A DNA stretch of 64,000 bases, taken from contig NZ_UGQU01000001.1 of assembly GCF_900453205.1 (NCBI RefSeq), forward strand, positions 62,001 to 126,000, read 5' to 3'. The translations under genes and the position numbers were made by a program. Shown here in pieces: positions 17,519 through 26,678 of the stretch (within the stretch, counting starts at the first letter, position 1; each line of letters begins with the position of its first letter). Source of the DNA: Moraxella lacunata (GTDB lineage Bacteria > Pseudomonadota > Gammaproteobacteria > Pseudomonadales > Moraxellaceae). The notes under the pieces are model-generated. The model ran no database searches, was not told the origin of the DNA, and saw nothing but the letters and a program-made list of their open reading frames with translations.

Positions 17519-19224
17519 GCCACGAGCTGATTTAAGCTATTTTGGCTGATGAGAATGCTTTGTTCATTGGTAGGGCGGTTTTCTTCAAAGTTTTCAAATT
17601 CAAAGTCTGCCGCCACCAAGACATCTGCCCAAGCGTTGCTGATGCGAATCAGCTCATTATCAGGGGAGGTTTTGACCTTATCAAGCAGTCCGTTTTCTAA
17701 GCGACGAGCCAACAGGTATAGCTGAGCTGAGATAGCAGATAGGCGTAGGAACGCTGCTGCTCCCGCCACTTGGCGAATCATCTCAGGTGTGTTTTGCAGA
17801 TTCATGATGTCGCGGTTGCTATCTGCGATATAGTCAGTCAATGCCAAAGTCGCCGCAGTTAGGTTGCTACGTGCTTCTTTGACCAAAGTTTCATAAGAAG
17901 TATCGAGCTGATGTAGTGAAGAAGTATCGAGCTGATGTAGTGAGATTTCACGGTTGTGTAGGGGTAATTTAACCGCCCCAGGGGTGTGGCTCTTGGCAAG
18001 GAAGATGGCAGCATTCTCAGCAACCAATAGTTTATCTAAGAATGTGTCCAAGTCTTCTAGGGTGGGATTTTGCCATCCGCTCACTTGTGCTGACGCTGCT
18101 GTTAGTGCTTGGCTAGCGTCGGTAAGCTCTAACAAGGTCATGGTCTGGGATAAGGTATTAAGCTCGGCTTTGATGTCATCAATGCTGACCATGTCACCAA
18201 TCTCACCCATGCCGTTAGAGGCACGCACGAATTTATCTACTTTTTGTTTGATTGTTTCTATTTGCTCTTGAATCAAATTATTGAGCGTATCGGTGATTTC
18301 ACGGTTGGGCCCGAATAAGAAACGTTGCATTTCGCTAAACTTGGTGTCGCTTACTCGGTTTAGGGCGTACTTTTGATTGGCAAGGGTGGCAAAATCTTTG
18401 TTTTTGTTGCAAGCAAAGCTGACCATTTCGGCAAAACGACGGTCCTCAATCGGCAGATAGTCAGAAAATTGCTGTTCTAGATAAACCAAGATACGCTTTT
18501 TGGCATGGCTTAGCGGTAGGTCGTTGGCGATGTTTTGGGTGATGGTCTTTGCCGATTGCCAAAATAAGGTGTCAGAATGTTGGGCAATCAAAGCACAGGC
18601 TTTGGTCATGCCATCTAATTTTTGACGTTCATCATCAGAGATGACCCCGTCTTTATTTTCAAGCATGACAGACAGACCTGCACGGTAGGCTTGGGTCAAG
18701 GCTCTGACATTGAGTCCAAGCGTGCTAAGAGAAGCGTAGTTTGCTTGGGGGTCGGCGATGATGACGCTGTTAATGTTTTGGTTTAGGGTGGTGGATTCGA
18801 TGACAGCATGTCCCAAATGCTCGCCCAGTTTATTAATGATGGGTAGTAGCAGGGCAGGTTCGGGCGTTTCTTTTAATAAGACAAATTCAACATAGCGGTC
18901 TAGTAGCATGATGGCTTCTGAGATGTCCGTCATCAGAATCTCATTTTCATCTTCGTCGCCATCGGCATTACCATGCAACAGGGTATAACTTGCTGATAGA
19001 TTTTCGGCAAGCAGTCCTGCTCCGTTAAAAGCAATCAATTTAAAAATGGCAGATAACTGTGATAGGTTATTTGCTGAGTCTAACAGCAGGGGGGCTTGGT
19101 CAGGGTCATCATAAAACTCACGCAAATGCACTTCGGCGTCTTTTAGCACAGAGCCGATTTCATTACGCAAAATATGAAGTGATGACAAGTCAAAATTGGT
19201 GGCGGTTTTGGCTGATTGAGTCAT
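17515..19224 (-). CDS. ChpA/PilL N-terminal-like protein (stand-alone)
   Basis: A 569-residue, largely helical, acidic protein. The N-terminal region (about residues 15-130), with LLAENLSASYTLLHG and LLDRYVEFVLLKETPEPALLLPIINKL, resembles the N-terminal part of ChpA/PilL, the histidine kinase of the type IV pilus chemosensory system in Moraxellaceae and Pseudomonas. No kinase ATPase, CheW-like or receiver domain is present, and no Hpt box with a clear phospho-His was found. It may be a detached regulatory module or a scaffold for twitching motility, which is inference. It overlaps nudC by 4 bp. It contains a recent-looking 8-residue tandem duplication. Confidence 0.6.
   Translation of the reverse strand: MTQSAKTATNFDLSSLHILRNEIGSVLKDAEVHLREFYDDPDQAPLLLDSANNLSQLSAIFKLIAFNGAGLLAENLSASYTLLHGNADGDEDENEILMTDISEAIMLLDRYVEFVLLKETPEPALLLPIINKLGEHLGHAVIESTTLNQNINSVIIADPQANYASLSTLGLNVRALTQAYRAGLSVMLENKDGVISDDERQKLDGMTKACALIAQHSDTLFWQSAKTITQNIANDLPLSHAKKRILVYLEQQFSDYLPIEDRRFAEMVSFACNKNKDFATLANQKYALNRVSDTKFSEMQRFLFGPNREITDTLNNLIQEQIETIKQKVDKFVRASNGMGEIGDMVSIDDIKAELNTLSQTMTLLELTDASQALTAASAQVSGWQNPTLEDLDTFLDKLLVAENAAIFLAKSHTPGAVKLPLHNREISLHQLDTSSLHQLDTSYETLVKEARSNLTAATLALTDYIADSNRDIMNLQNTPEMIRQVAGAAAFLRLSAISAQLYLLARRLENGLLDKVKTSPDNELIRISNAWADVLVAADFEFENFEENRPTNEQSILISQNSLNQLVA
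17896..17943 (-). repeat. 24-bp perfect tandem duplication inside the ChpA-like gene
   Basis: Two adjacent identical 24-base units, each beginning AGAAGTATCGAGCTGATG on the plus strand. In protein this yields SLHQLDTS twice, in frame. Confidence 0.93.
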
Positions 19225-19333
19225 GATAATCCTGTTGTTTTACAGCACGCATTAATAATCGCTACATTTAACCATGTTTGGCGAAACTTGGCAAGTAAAA
19301 TTATGCTAAATAGGGCAAATATCGGATAAATTG

Positions 19334-20929
19334 TTATTTGAGTACGCTCTTGCGCCATGCCCCATCGGCAGAGAAGTCATCTTTTGAGCGGATTAGTTGG
19401 GCGGATAAGGCACTTAAATCACTAAAACTAATCTCGCCCCTGTTGTCATCTTGGCTCACCCCTTCTTCTTCCATGCTCATGGCAATCTGTCCGCTGGTCA
19501 TGGCAAGATAGACTTCAAGCAAAATCTGTGAGTCTTTTAATGCTCCGTGGTAGGAACGGTCAATGTCCTGACCGACATCTAGGCGTTTGGCAAGGGCGTC
19601 CAAATTGTTCTTTTGCCCTGCATACATTTTGCGGGCAAGCATGAGTGAGTCGGTGACTTCCACGACATCGGCAAAGTCGGTCATGCCCACTTTGTCAAAC
19701 TCATGCGATAAAAATTTCATATCAAACTGGGCGTTATGAGCGATGATTTCCGCCCCTTTCATAAACTCATAGACATAAGGAGCGACATCGGCAAATCGGG
19801 GCTTGTCCACCAAAAATTCATTGTGAATGCCGTGAACGCCAATGACTTCATCATCCATCTCCCTGTCAGGATTTAGGTACACATGTAACTGAACACCAGT
19901 TGGCTTACGTTTGACCATCTCAACAATGCCAATCTCAACGATACGGTCGCCCGTGGCAGGGTCAATGCCTGTCGTCTCCGTATCCATAATCAGCTGACGT
20001 TCTGACGCCCCACGATGAATGGGGTCGGGCAGTACCGCCCAAAACGGCTCACGAATCTCATCGGTGCGTCCGTCATAGTCAGGGTTTTGGTGGTTGTGGC
20101 GAACCACTTGCATGGGGGCAGGTGGTGTTTTTTTCTTGGATTTTTTGGCGGGGGTTTCATTTTGATTTTGGCTGACTGGTTCGCTGTCATTAACATCCGC
20201 TCCCACATCTGCCATTGGGTCGGTGGGGTCAAATTCATCATCTGCAACCATGTTTGCCATGTCGGCATAATAACTCATGTCATCGCCCACATCATTTTCA
20301 TAAACGGCACTGTCGTGAAAATCAGTGCCGTGAAAATTACTGTCATTAAGGGCGTGGTTGGTGGTCTCATTCATCGTGGTTGTCTCATCTGTCTCTTTTG
20401 ATATGGTGTTTGGCTCGGTATTGGTTTTGCTGTCTGTCTTGTCGCTTGCAGGGTTATTTGTGGGGGCGTGACTGATAAACAACTCGCCACTGCCAGTAAC
20501 GCCATCATTGGCAAGTTTATCCGCCATCTCATTACCGACATGTCCTGCATGTCCTTTTATCCATTGCCAATCAATGGTGCGACGTTGGCAGGCGTTATCT
20601 AGACGTATCCATAGGTCTTGGTTGAGTACTGCTTTGCCGTCCGCTTTTTTCCAGCCTTTGGCTTTCCAGCTGTTAATCCACTGGGTAATGCCGTTTTTGA
20701 CATAGCCCGAGTCCGTCCAAATCTGTATTGGCGTGTCGGTAGGCGTGCGTTCTAAGGCGGTGATTGCCCCCATGAGTTCCATGCGGTTGTTGGTGGTGTC
20801 GCTCTCACCGCCCCAAATGTTTAGCACGTCGCCTGTGGGGTAGATGATGTGCGTGCCAAATCCGCCAGCGGACGCCCCTGCCTTGCCGTTGCCTTTGCAC
20901 GCCCCGTCAGTATAAGCGATGATGGTCAT
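19334..20929 (-). CDS. Fused ribonuclease HI - DNA polymerase III epsilon subunit
   Basis: A 531-residue two-enzyme polypeptide. Residues 1-150 are RNase [13 protein letters not shown] (catalytic Asp), [10 protein letters not shown] (catalytic Glu), IWTDSGYV (Asp) and the basic handle [13 protein letters not shown], followed by [15 protein letters not shown]. Residues about 310-490 are DnaQ proofreading exonuclease: [22 protein letters not shown] (ExoI), [17 protein letters not shown] (ExoII) and [19 protein letters not shown] (ExoIII-epsilon). A Thr/Asn/Asp/Glu-rich linker of about 150 residues joins them. In most bacteria these are separate, often neighbouring rnhA and dnaQ genes. The stop-free frame and intact motifs on both sides argue for a genuine fusion. 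aroQ lies upstream and overlaps by ATGA. Confidence 0.94.
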   Translation of the reverse strand: MTIIAYTDGACKGNGKAGASAGGFGTHIIYPTGDVLNIWGGESDTTNNRMELMGAITALERTPTDTPIQIWTDSGYVKNGITQWINSWKAKGWKKADGKAVLNQDLWIRLDNACQRRTIDWQWIKGHAGHVGNEMADKLANDGVTGSGELFISHAPTNNPASDKTDSKTNTEPNTISKETDETTTMNETTNHALNDSNFHGTDFHDSAVYENDVGDDMSYYADMANMVADDEFDPTDPMADVGADVNDSEPVSQNQNETPAKKSKKKTPPAPMQVVRHNHQNPDYDGRTDEIREPFWAVLPDPIHRGASERQLIMDTETTGIDPATGDRIVEIGIVEMVKRKPTGVQLHVYLNPDREMDDEVIGVHGIHNEFLVDKPRFADVAPYVYEFMKGAEIIAHNAQFDMKFLSHEFDKVGMTDFADVVEVTDSLMLARKMYAGQKNNLDALAKRLDVGQDIDRSYHGALKDSQILLEVYLAMTSGQIAMSMEEEGVSQDDNRGEISFSDLSALSAQLIRSKDDFSADGAWRKSVLK

Positions 20930-21420
20930 GAGTGTACGCCGTTTGTTTTATATAAATTTTTTAAAAACCATGCCAATGCCATATCATAACCCATGTCGCC
21001 AAGCCCACAAATCACGCCCACCGCCTTATCCGAAAAATACGAATGACTGCGAAACGGTTCACGAGCGTGGACGTTGGATAAATGCACTTCAATAAAGGGT
21101 TTGCCACTGGCAAGCAAAGCATCACGAATGGCAACGGACGTATGGGTAAAGGCGGCTGGATTGATGATGACCCCATCAAATTTGTCGTGGTCGTCCGCCA
21201 ATACGCCTTGGCTACCGATGATGTCCACGATGTCGCCTTCGTGGTTGGACTGAAAATGGTCAAGTTGGATACCGTGCTGATGAGCGGTGGCGGATAGACG
21301 GTGAATGATGTCTTGTAAGGTGGTCGTGCCATAAATGTGCGGTTCACGCTTGCCCAGTAAGTGCAGATTGGCACCGTTTAGTAATAATAATTTACGGTTT
21401 AGGGGGGTGGTTTGATTCAT
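20926..21420 (-). CDS. aroQ: Type II 3-dehydroquinate dehydratase
   Basis: A 164-residue enzyme of the shikimate pathway; it dehydrates 3-dehydroquinate and forms dodecamers. The N-terminus [20 protein letters not shown] carries the active-site loop. Usually this reads LNLLGxREPxxYG, and here the second Asn position is His, so the conserved NLNLLG appears as [23 protein letters not shown] and [18 protein letters not shown] complete the family motifs. The stop overlaps the start of the RNase HI-DnaQ gene by 4 bp. Another shikimate gene, aroC, occurs at 46.7 kb but is not linked. Confidence 0.93.
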   Translation of the reverse strand: MNQTTPLNRKLLLLNGANLHLLGKREPHIYGTTTLQDIIHRLSATAHQHGIQLDHFQSNHEGDIVDIIGSQGVLADDHDKFDGVIINPAAFTHTSVAIRDALLASGKPFIEVHLSNVHAREPFRSHSYFSDKAVGVICGLGDMGYDMALAWFLKNLYKTNGVHS

Positions 21421-21521
21421 GAGTGTTGATGTCTGTGTGTTTTATGTTAAATGCTGATTATTTTAACAAATTTTTAAAGGTAGTGGGGCGTAAATTTTTT
21501 GTTAATGTTTGGTTACATACG

Positions 21522-21550
21522 TTTACAGCCCTTTAAAAGTGTGCTATATT
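21522..21550 (+). promoter_or_regulatory. Predicted sigma-70 promoter of the cold-shock gene
   Basis: TTTACA and TATATT with exactly 17 bp between them, about 97 bp before the start codon. The implied leader of about 90 nt is in keeping with cold-shock mRNAs that have structured leaders. Confidence 0.6.
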
Positions 21551-21646
21551 TAGGCACGAGTTTACGATAACTGCGTAGTGCGTAGGCTTATTTGATTATT
21601 TGTATCATTGTAAGTGTTACAATGTGGTATTTTTTAAGGAAGTGTT

Positions 21647-21859
21647 ATGTCTGCTCGTGAACAAGGTCAGGTTAAATGGTTTAACAATGCCAAAGGTTTT
21701 GGCTTTATCCAGCGTGCCACTGGTGAAGATGTGTTTGTGCATTTTCGTTCCATTGTCGGTGACGGCTATCGCTCGCTAAGAGAAGGTGAAATGGTGGAAT
21801 TTGTCGTGACCGAAGGCGATAAAGGATTGCAAGCCGAAGAAGTCACCAAATTAATGTGA
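21647..21859 (+). CDS. Cold-shock domain protein, CspA family
   Basis: A 70-residue nucleic-acid-binding protein consisting of one cold-shock (OB-fold) domain. RNP1 is KGFGFIQ and RNP2 is VFVHF, and the N-terminal [15 protein letters not shown] is canonical. It binds single-stranded RNA or DNA as an RNA chaperone. The ribosome site AAGGAAG sits just upstream of the ATG. The gene is followed by a terminator. Cold induction cannot be shown from sequence, and many paralogues are constitutive. Confidence 0.95.
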   Translation: MSAREQGQVKWFNNAKGFGFIQRATGEDVFVHFRSIVGDGYRSLREGEMVEFVVTEGDKGLQAEEVTKLM

Positions 21860-21873
21860 TGTTTAAATCACGC

Positions 21874-21902
21874 AAAACCTGCCCTTGGGGTGGGTTTTTT
21901 TT
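21874..21902 (+). terminator. Rho-independent terminator
   Basis: Stem AAAACCTGCCC/GGTGGGTTTT followed by eight T, just after the cold-shock gene. Confidence 0.85.
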
Positions 21903-22022
21903 ATAAGGTTTTAAAACTGGGCTTTAATATTAGCTTTTAAAATTAGGCTTTTAAATTGGGTTTTGCCTGTTATGATAAGTTATGATAAAATATAAGATTG
22001 ATTCTTTTATAAAGACGTGATT

Positions 22023-22430
22023 ATGCAAAAGCCAAACAAACTTATCTGCACACTTGGTATCCTAGCGTTGCTTGGTGTTGGCGGTACGGCTCATTCGGCA
22101 GTGACCTTATCAGCGGATGAATCAGCCAGAATCGAAGAGATAGCAGGGATTTGCATGCTTGCCAGTAAAGGCGTTTATGACATCGCCATCGACCATCAAA
22201 ATGGCGTCAGCAAAGACAAAGCCAAGAAAAACCTTGATAAAGCCCTAAAAAGAGTGGAAAAAAGTTTTTCAAAAAAAGACATGGTGTCATTTATCGACGA
22301 GACATGGCAAAACGGCTTGAACATCATTTATAAAATGCCCGTTTATGATGACAAAGCCGACAAAGAGCGGTTTGTTCAGCAAGCTGTGGAAGGCTCACTT
22401 AATGCCTGTTTTAATGATTTGGATGGATGA
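22023..22430 (+). CDS. Hypothetical secreted (periplasmic) protein, 135 aa
   Basis: Signal peptide with hydrophobic core LICTLGILALLGVGG and a probable cleavage after AHSA. The mature domain is helical and lysine-rich (KDKAKKNLDKALKRVEKSFSKKD), with two cysteines (GICMLA and NACFND) that could pair. I do not recognise the family. I chose the ATG at 22023 over the GTG two codons upstream because it starts the canonical signal-peptide n-region. The gene lies between the cold-shock gene and rhlB without an evident operon relationship. Confidence 0.6.
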   Translation: MQKPNKLICTLGILALLGVGGTAHSAVTLSADESARIEEIAGICMLASKGVYDIAIDHQNGVSKDKAKKNLDKALKRVEKSFSKKDMVSFIDETWQNGLNIIYKMPVYDDKADKERFVQQAVEGSLNACFNDLDG

Positions 22431-22512
22431 TTTAAAAATATCAAAAGATAAAAACTTGACAAACATTTGGTAAAAACACCAAACAATATTCGCCCATTTA
22501 GCTTAAAAGGAC

Positions 22513-23688
22513 ATGCCCTTGACCGAGCAATTTAGCACGTTTCGTGACTTACCCCTAGCAGAACCCATCCAAAAGGCAGTATCGGCTTTGGGTTTTGAGA
22601 CTCTCACGCCTATTCAAGCCCAAATCTTGCCCCATACCCTAGCAGGGCAAGACGCCATTGGGCAGGCACAGACAGGCACAGGCAAGACTGCCACGTTTTT
22701 GATTACCATCATCCAAAGCCTGCTTTCTCGCCCGTTTGGTGATGATGAGACACGTTATTTGGGTGAGCCGCGGGCGTTAATCCTAGCACCGACCCGAGAG
22801 TTGGCACAGCAGATTTATAGCGACTGCCGAGAGCTCGTCAAATACAGTGGGTTGTATGCCTTGTGTATGACTGGTGGGGCGGATTATGACAAGCAAGCAA
22901 ATGAGATAAACCGTCGCCCGATGGATATTTTGATTGGCACACCGGGGCGGATTATTGATTGGGTGCAAAAGGGCGTGTTGTTTCTTGACCGTGTGGAAGT
23001 GTTGGTGTTAGATGAAGCCGACCGCATGCTGGATATGGGGTTTATTCCTGATGTCAAGCGACTCATCAACAAAATGCCTGCCAATACGCACCGCCAAAGT
23101 TTGCTGTTCTCGGCGACGTTTAACACCGACGTCATGAATTTGGCGTATCGCTGGCTGTATCAGCCGACTTTTGTGGAAATCGCCCCCGAGAGCCGTACCA
23201 ATAAGAACATTGAACAGCGTTTTTATCTATTGACCGACCGCCAAAAACTGACAGCATTAAAGCAGTTGCTTGGCAGTGATGATGTCAAAAAAGCCATTGT
23301 TTTTGCCAATCGCAAAGACCAAGTCAAACGCCTGTATGACAACCTACGCAAGCATGTGGACGTGACCATGCTTTCAGGCGATGTCGCCCAAGCCAAGCGA
23401 GAGCGTTACCTAAAACGCTTTAAAGATGGCGAAGTTAATGTACTGGTGGCGACCGACGTGGCAGGGCGTGGCATACATGTGGATGACGTGACCCATGTCA
23501 TTAACTACACTCTGCCTGACTTGCCTGATGATTATGTTCATCGTATCGGACGTACAGGACGAGCAGGACAATCGGGCGTATCTGTTAGTTTGGTGGGCGA
23601 AGATGACGCTTTTAACCTGCCTGCCTTAGAGAAGCATTTGGGGATGAAGTTTGGTTTGTTGCAATTTGATGATTTGGTGCAAGACTAG
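22513..23688 (+). CDS. rhlB: DEAD-box ATP-dependent RNA helicase, RhlB-like
   Basis: A 391-residue helicase core without a long C-terminal extension. Q motif near FETLTPIQAQILP; motif I AQTGTGKTA at about residue 54; Ia PTRELAQQ; II DEAD in VLDEADRMLDMGF at about 166; III SATF; then VFANRKDQ, VLVATDVAGRGIHV and HRIGRTGRAG. The sequence around motif II and the short C-terminus match RhlB rather than RhlE or DeaD. RhlB unwinds RNA in the degradosome in E. coli; whether RNase E has a matching site in this organism cannot be judged here. Confidence 0.9.
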   Translation: MPLTEQFSTFRDLPLAEPIQKAVSALGFETLTPIQAQILPHTLAGQDAIGQAQTGTGKTATFLITIIQSLLSRPFGDDETRYLGEPRALILAPTRELAQQIYSDCRELVKYSGLYALCMTGGADYDKQANEINRRPMDILIGTPGRIIDWVQKGVLFLDRVEVLVLDEADRMLDMGFIPDVKRLINKMPANTHRQSLLFSATFNTDVMNLAYRWLYQPTFVEIAPESRTNKNIEQRFYLLTDRQKLTALKQLLGSDDVKKAIVFANRKDQVKRLYDNLRKHVDVTMLSGDVAQAKRERYLKRFKDGEVNVLVATDVAGRGIHVDDVTHVINYTLPDLPDDYVHRIGRTGRAGQSGVSVSLVGEDDAFNLPALEKHLGMKFGLLQFDDLVQD

Positions 23689-23814
23689 GCGTGAGCTGAT
23701 ATGATATGATGGCTAAATACAATACCAAATAGTATGGCAACTTAACACAAAAATCATAACAACCAATCATTAAAAACAACAAAAGGCATGGCATGTGTCA
23801 CGCCGCATAAACCC

Positions 23815-24996
23815 ATGAACGAACATAGCCTAATCCTTGACTCTGCCAATATCCCATTGTCTTTGTACATTCACATTCCGTGGTGTGTCAAAAAATGCCC
23901 GTATTGTGATTTTAACTCGCACGCCTTGCCCGAGTCCGCTCCCTTTGCCGACTATGTTAAGGCACTTTTGACTGACGCTCGCTCGCAGGTTGCCTTAACA
24001 GGGGGGCGTGCGATACAGAGTATCTTTATCGGTGGGGGGACACCGTCGCTGTTGCCGATAGAGCAGTATCGGGTGCTTTTTTTGGGGTTGCGTGAGATGC
24101 TCCCTTTTGCCGATGATATTGAGATTACCTTAGAAGCTAACCCTGGCACGTTAGAACACGCCCCTTTTGCCGACTATTTGGCACTGGGTATCAACCGCTT
24201 ATCGATGGGCGTGCAGTCCTTTGATGATGGGGCATTGACGACATTGGGGCGAATACATCGCCATGATGAAGCGGTCAATGCCATCAAAAACGCCAAACAA
24301 GCAGGCTTTACCCGTATCAATGCCGACCTAATGCATGGCTTGCCCAATCAGACTGCCACACTTGCCGTGCGTGATATTAACATGGCATTATCGGCAGGGG
24401 CGACGCACATCTCATGGTATCAGCTAACCATTGAGCCGAACACCGCCTTTTATCGCAGCCCACCCGACCTGCCCGATGATGATGAGTTAGAACGCATAGA
24501 GAATGCAGGGCGAGAGCGACTTTTGCAAGCAGGTTTTGCCAATTATGAAGTGTCGGCATGGGTTGGGCGTGATGATGAGCCGTGCCGTCATAATGTCAAT
24601 TATTGGCAGTTTGGCGACTATCTTGCCATTGGGGCAGGTGGGCATGGCAAAGTAACACTGCGTGGACATGATGATTATGCAGATGGCATTTATCGTTATG
24701 CCAAATCTCGCCTGCCCAAAGACTATCTAAATTATGATAACGCCCCAAAGATGGTGGGCTTTGAACGGGTGGCGGATGAGAGTCTGCCCTTTGAATTTAT
24801 GATGAACGCCCTGCGTTTGGCGGATGGCACGACAACTCGCACCTTTGAAGAGCGGACAGGGCTACTTATTAGTACCATTGATAATGAGCTTTTACCCCTG
24901 CAACATCAAGGGCTGATGGTGTTTCATCCTGACATCATCGCCCCGACCAAGATGGGCTTTAAATACGTCAATCATTTGGTGCGGGCTTTTTTATAA
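23815..24996 (+). CDS. hemW: Radical SAM heme chaperone HemW
   Basis: A protein of about 393 residues formerly annotated as oxygen-independent coproporphyrinogen III oxidase-like. The radical SAM cluster motif is LYIHIPWCVKKCPYCDFNSH with CxxxCxxC. Further motifs are SIFIGGGTPSLL, EITLEANPGTLE, GINRLSMGVQSF and ISWYQLTIEPNTAFY. HemW inserts heme into respiratory enzymes. It lacks the N-terminal extension of true HemN. I prefer the ATG at 23815 because the upstream in-frame ATG (23788) adds a non-conserved leader. trmL follows 20 bp later. Confidence 0.92.
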   Translation: MNEHSLILDSANIPLSLYIHIPWCVKKCPYCDFNSHALPESAPFADYVKALLTDARSQVALTGGRAIQSIFIGGGTPSLLPIEQYRVLFLGLREMLPFADDIEITLEANPGTLEHAPFADYLALGINRLSMGVQSFDDGALTTLGRIHRHDEAVNAIKNAKQAGFTRINADLMHGLPNQTATLAVRDINMALSAGATHISWYQLTIEPNTAFYRSPPDLPDDDELERIENAGRERLLQAGFANYEVSAWVGRDDEPCRHNVNYWQFGDYLAIGAGGHGKVTLRGHDDYADGIYRYAKSRLPKDYLNYDNAPKMVGFERVADESLPFEFMMNALRLADGTTTRTFEERTGLLISTIDNELLPLQHQGLMVFHPDIIAPTKMGFKYVNHLVRAFL

Positions 24997-25016
24997 AAAA
25001 CCATGAAATAACAACC

Positions 25017-25547
25017 ATGAAACAAATTCATATTGTTCTCTACACCCCCAAAATCCCCAACAATACCGGCAATGCCATTCGTCTGTGTGCCAATACAGGT
25101 GCGAAACTGCACCTTATCAAGCCCTTAGCCTTTGAGCTTGATGATAAAAAGCTAAGACGGGCGGGACTGGATTATCATGAATATGCCAACATGCAAGTGC
25201 ATGATGATTGGCAGGCGTGCCGTGCTTATTTGGCAAGCGTGGGCGTGGATACGGTCGTGGCGATGACGACCAAGTTTAGCCGTCCGTTTTATGACTATGA
25301 TTTTAAAGTTGGTAACAGCTCGGTGGCACTGGTGTTCGGTTCGGAGACGGACGGACTGCCGTCTTTTGTGCGTGATGACATTGGGGCGAATAACTGGCTA
25401 AGATTGCCCATGCTCCCTGATTCTCGCAGTCTTAACCTATCTAACAGCGTGGCAATTTGTCTGTATGAAGTGTGGCGACAGCTTGGTTTTGTCGGTGATG
25501 TTGGTGAGAGCGTGGGCTACCATCGTCTGTCTAGCCGTCCTGAGTGA
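25017..25547 (+). CDS. trmL: tRNA (cytidine/uridine(34)-2'-O)-methyltransferase TrmL
   Basis: A 176-residue SPOUT methyltransferase modifying the wobble base of tRNA-Leu isoacceptors. Motifs: IVLYTPKIPNNTGNAIRLCA at the N-terminus, LVFGSETDGLP (SAM knot) and LRLPMLPDSRSLNLSNSVAI near the C-terminus, a characteristic trefoil-knot signature. Length is slightly above E. coli TrmL (157). It probably shares a transcript with hemW. Confidence 0.93.
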   Translation: MKQIHIVLYTPKIPNNTGNAIRLCANTGAKLHLIKPLAFELDDKKLRRAGLDYHEYANMQVHDDWQACRAYLASVGVDTVVAMTTKFSRPFYDYDFKVGNSSVALVFGSETDGLPSFVRDDIGANNWLRLPMLPDSRSLNLSNSVAICLYEVWRQLGFVGDVGESVGYHRLSSRPE

Positions 25548-25835
25548 TGGTTTGGTTTGTTATTTGAATAATTTTTAAAATAACAAATATCGGTAACAGT
25601 CGCATTTGCCAAAACAATAAGGTTTTAACATAAACAAATTGCAATGCATTCCGATAAGGATTGTCTAAAAAATATTGTTGATTGCAATTTTGTTTTTTTA
25701 AAATTTACCCTTTAACAAACTTATCATTTTTTAAATGATGTCAGTGCTTGATGGTTTTGCTTTTAAAATTAATAAAATCATCTAAAATCAAAAACTGACA
25801 CGAGTCAATTTAACTTAACCTTTATTAATCACACC

Positions 25836-26363
25836 ATGTCTATCAAATCCCATTCTTGCATCCTATCCATTCTCTTTGCCCTTGGCTTGACCGCCTGCAA
25901 CCAAACCACCCCAACCGATAACGCCCCAGTCAAAGCAGATGGGCAGGCAGGGGTATTTGTCGGCTGTTATAGCGTTGAGAAAAATAGCCCTGCTCAGATA
26001 AAAGTGAGTGAGCAGGCGGGCGGTTTTGTCATGCAAATGAAAGAGCCTGACGGGGCAAAAACGCTGTGGGATAGCCCCGAACCTTTGGATGAGATAAGCG
26101 TGGATGAGGCGTGGGATTATTTTGGCGTGAATGCCTTATCGCTTGATAAATCTGATGTCGAGCGTGTACTGGCACGCCCTGATGAGATGATGGTATTGGC
26201 AAAGATCAAGGACGCCAGTCAAAACATCAATCCACTGCTTGACAGTCCTTATGTGGTCTATATTTTTAAAGGGGCGAACACCATTTATCAAGTGCCGTGC
26301 GATGATACGCCTGTGGACATTGTCAAAGATGGCGAGAAGAAAGTACAGGCGTTTTATCAGTGA
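25836..26363 (+). CDS. Predicted lipoprotein, 175 aa
   Basis: Signal sequence ending in the lipobox LTAC at residues 18-21, followed by a Thr/Pro linker (NQTTPTDNAPVK) and a soluble domain beginning GVFVGCYSVEKNSP. Two further cysteines (GCYS and VPCDD) may form a disulfide. I do not recognise the domain. The upstream 288-bp gap from trmL is AT-rich with an inverted CAAATTGCAA repeat and no other feature I can name. Confidence 0.65.
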   Translation: MSIKSHSCILSILFALGLTACNQTTPTDNAPVKADGQAGVFVGCYSVEKNSPAQIKVSEQAGGFVMQMKEPDGAKTLWDSPEPLDEISVDEAWDYFGVNALSLDKSDVERVLARPDEMMVLAKIKDASQNINPLLDSPYVVYIFKGANTIYQVPCDDTPVDIVKDGEKKVQAFYQ

Positions 26364-26678
26364 CTTGTTCTGCTTGGTTATCCTTTGGTGGTAGGCGATA
26401 CGGTGTTTGGCTAGTGGGCTTGGGATGAGATGTCTGTTATGATTTCACCCAAAATTTATTTTCACTATTTATTTAAAAAATAGTCCAATGATAAACATTT
26501 ACCAAAAGACATAACAAATTTTAGGCAAAGTCTTTTATAATATATGGCTAAAATTAGCTTTTATAAAAAGTAACTTTTCACAGCTTTTCACAAAAGCGAC
26601 ATAGTTTTCTGTCAAGCTATTTATGTTTGGCATTCATCGCTAAGTTCATCTTAGCATTCACAACAGTAGGAAAATTTT
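26364..26678 (+). promoter_or_regulatory. 315-bp upstream region of aceEF with candidate -10 box
   Basis: No reading frame. A TATAAT hexamer at 26536-26541 is the best promoter candidate; its -35 partner is weak. About 130 bp of leader would precede aceE. I do not see a convincing PdhR-type palindrome. Confidence 0.35.
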
